In this document: positions 12,954-13,076 of the stretch, in pieces
Layout of the letters: the number at the start of each line of letters is the position of its first letter
Numbering within the stretch: the first letter of the stretch is position 1
NCBI GenBank assembly: GCA_017646555.1
Contig: JAGCMG010000047.1
Location: 1-13,076 of the forward strand
Reading direction: 5' to 3'
Length of the DNA: 13,076 nucleotides
From: Clostridia bacterium
GTDB lineage: Bacteria; Bacillota; Clostridia; Christensenellales; Borkfalkiaceae
Position numbers and translations under genes: made by a program
The notes under the pieces: model-generated
Told to the model about the DNA's origin: nothing
Seen by the model: the letters and a program-made list of their open reading frames with translations, nothing else
Database searches by the model: none

Positions 12954-13076
12954 AGAAAGAAAGTTAAGATAAATTCAAGGGTTTTGGTTAGAAGAAGCAA
13001 CGACGTAATACCTGAAATTTTAGGTGTAACGGAAGATTATAGTGATAGTTTAGAGATTTTACCGCCTAAATTTTGC
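12954..13076 (+). pseudogene. ligA: Continuation of ligA beyond the in-frame stop, 3' partial
   Basis: In the same frame as ligA this reads RKKVKINSRVLVRRSNDVIP, then EILGVTEDYSDSLEILPPKF and a final C. It aligns without gaps to the LigA OB fold (compare RxGDxVxxxRAGDVIPxV), and the last cysteine is where the first zinc-finger cysteine of LigA lies. No start codon or ribosome site begins here. The gene runs off the right edge. Confidence 0.85.

Noticed and set aside
1..13076. CRISPR arrays, tRNA or rRNA genes, transposons, prophage, toxin-antitoxin or defence genes
   Set aside because: I looked on both strands and saw no spaced repeats, cloverleaf, transposase motifs or long terminal inverted repeats; nearly all sequence is explained by the genes listed.

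Overview
The window looks like chromosomal DNA of a low-GC, Gram-positive-type bacterium of the Clostridia kind, probably an uncultured gut or rumen lineage. Codons are AT-rich, ribosome binding sites of the GGAG type are common, and TAA and TGA both end genes, so the genetic code is standard. The neighbouring pcrA-ligA pair is typical of Firmicutes. I assign no genus. Almost everything is housekeeping or carbohydrate metabolism. I see no CRISPR array, tRNA, rRNA, insertion sequence, phage gene or toxin-antitoxin pair, and no clearly new multi-gene system.

Layout. Bases 1-472 hold the C-terminal end of a glutaminase A-like (DUF4965/DUF1793-type) protein, split by a one-base frameshift in a T run. 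A LacZ-type family 2 beta-galactosidase follows (526-3312) and ends at a strong bidirectional terminator shared with the convergent mscL gene (3352-3957, minus strand). mscL is divergent from a small two-helix membrane protein (4112-4348), and each has a good promoter in the 154-base gap. An RluA-family pseudouridine synthase (4389-5207) starts just after the terminator of the small gene. An AT-rich hairpin then leads into nadE (5325-7211), which overlaps by 4 bases a COG2509 FAD-dependent protein (7208-8758). A short-chain dehydrogenase (8796-9566) has its own promoter and a perfect palindrome over its start site. Finally pcrA (9673-11904) and ligA (from 11904) overlap by one base, and ligA runs off the right edge.

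How genes work together. pcrA and ligA form a DNA replication and repair operon. nadE makes NAD+, the cofactor used by LigA and by many short-chain dehydrogenases, but the genes are in separate transcription units, so I read no dedicated pathway into this. The glutaminase-like and beta-galactosidase genes may belong to one glycan or glycoprotein use cluster that extends to the left.

Most worth a second look: the missing glutaminase cysteine in NadE (Gly166, with Glu46 and Lys115 retained); an in-frame TAA at codon 350 of ligA with perfect colinear continuation after it; the frameshift in the first gene; a near-consensus pcrA promoter placed so that its mRNA would be leaderless; a 17-base perfect palindrome at the start site of the dehydrogenase; and a MscL with an added charged segment of about 50 residues. 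The two gene breaks are each one base from an intact gene, so sequencing or assembly error must be excluded first.
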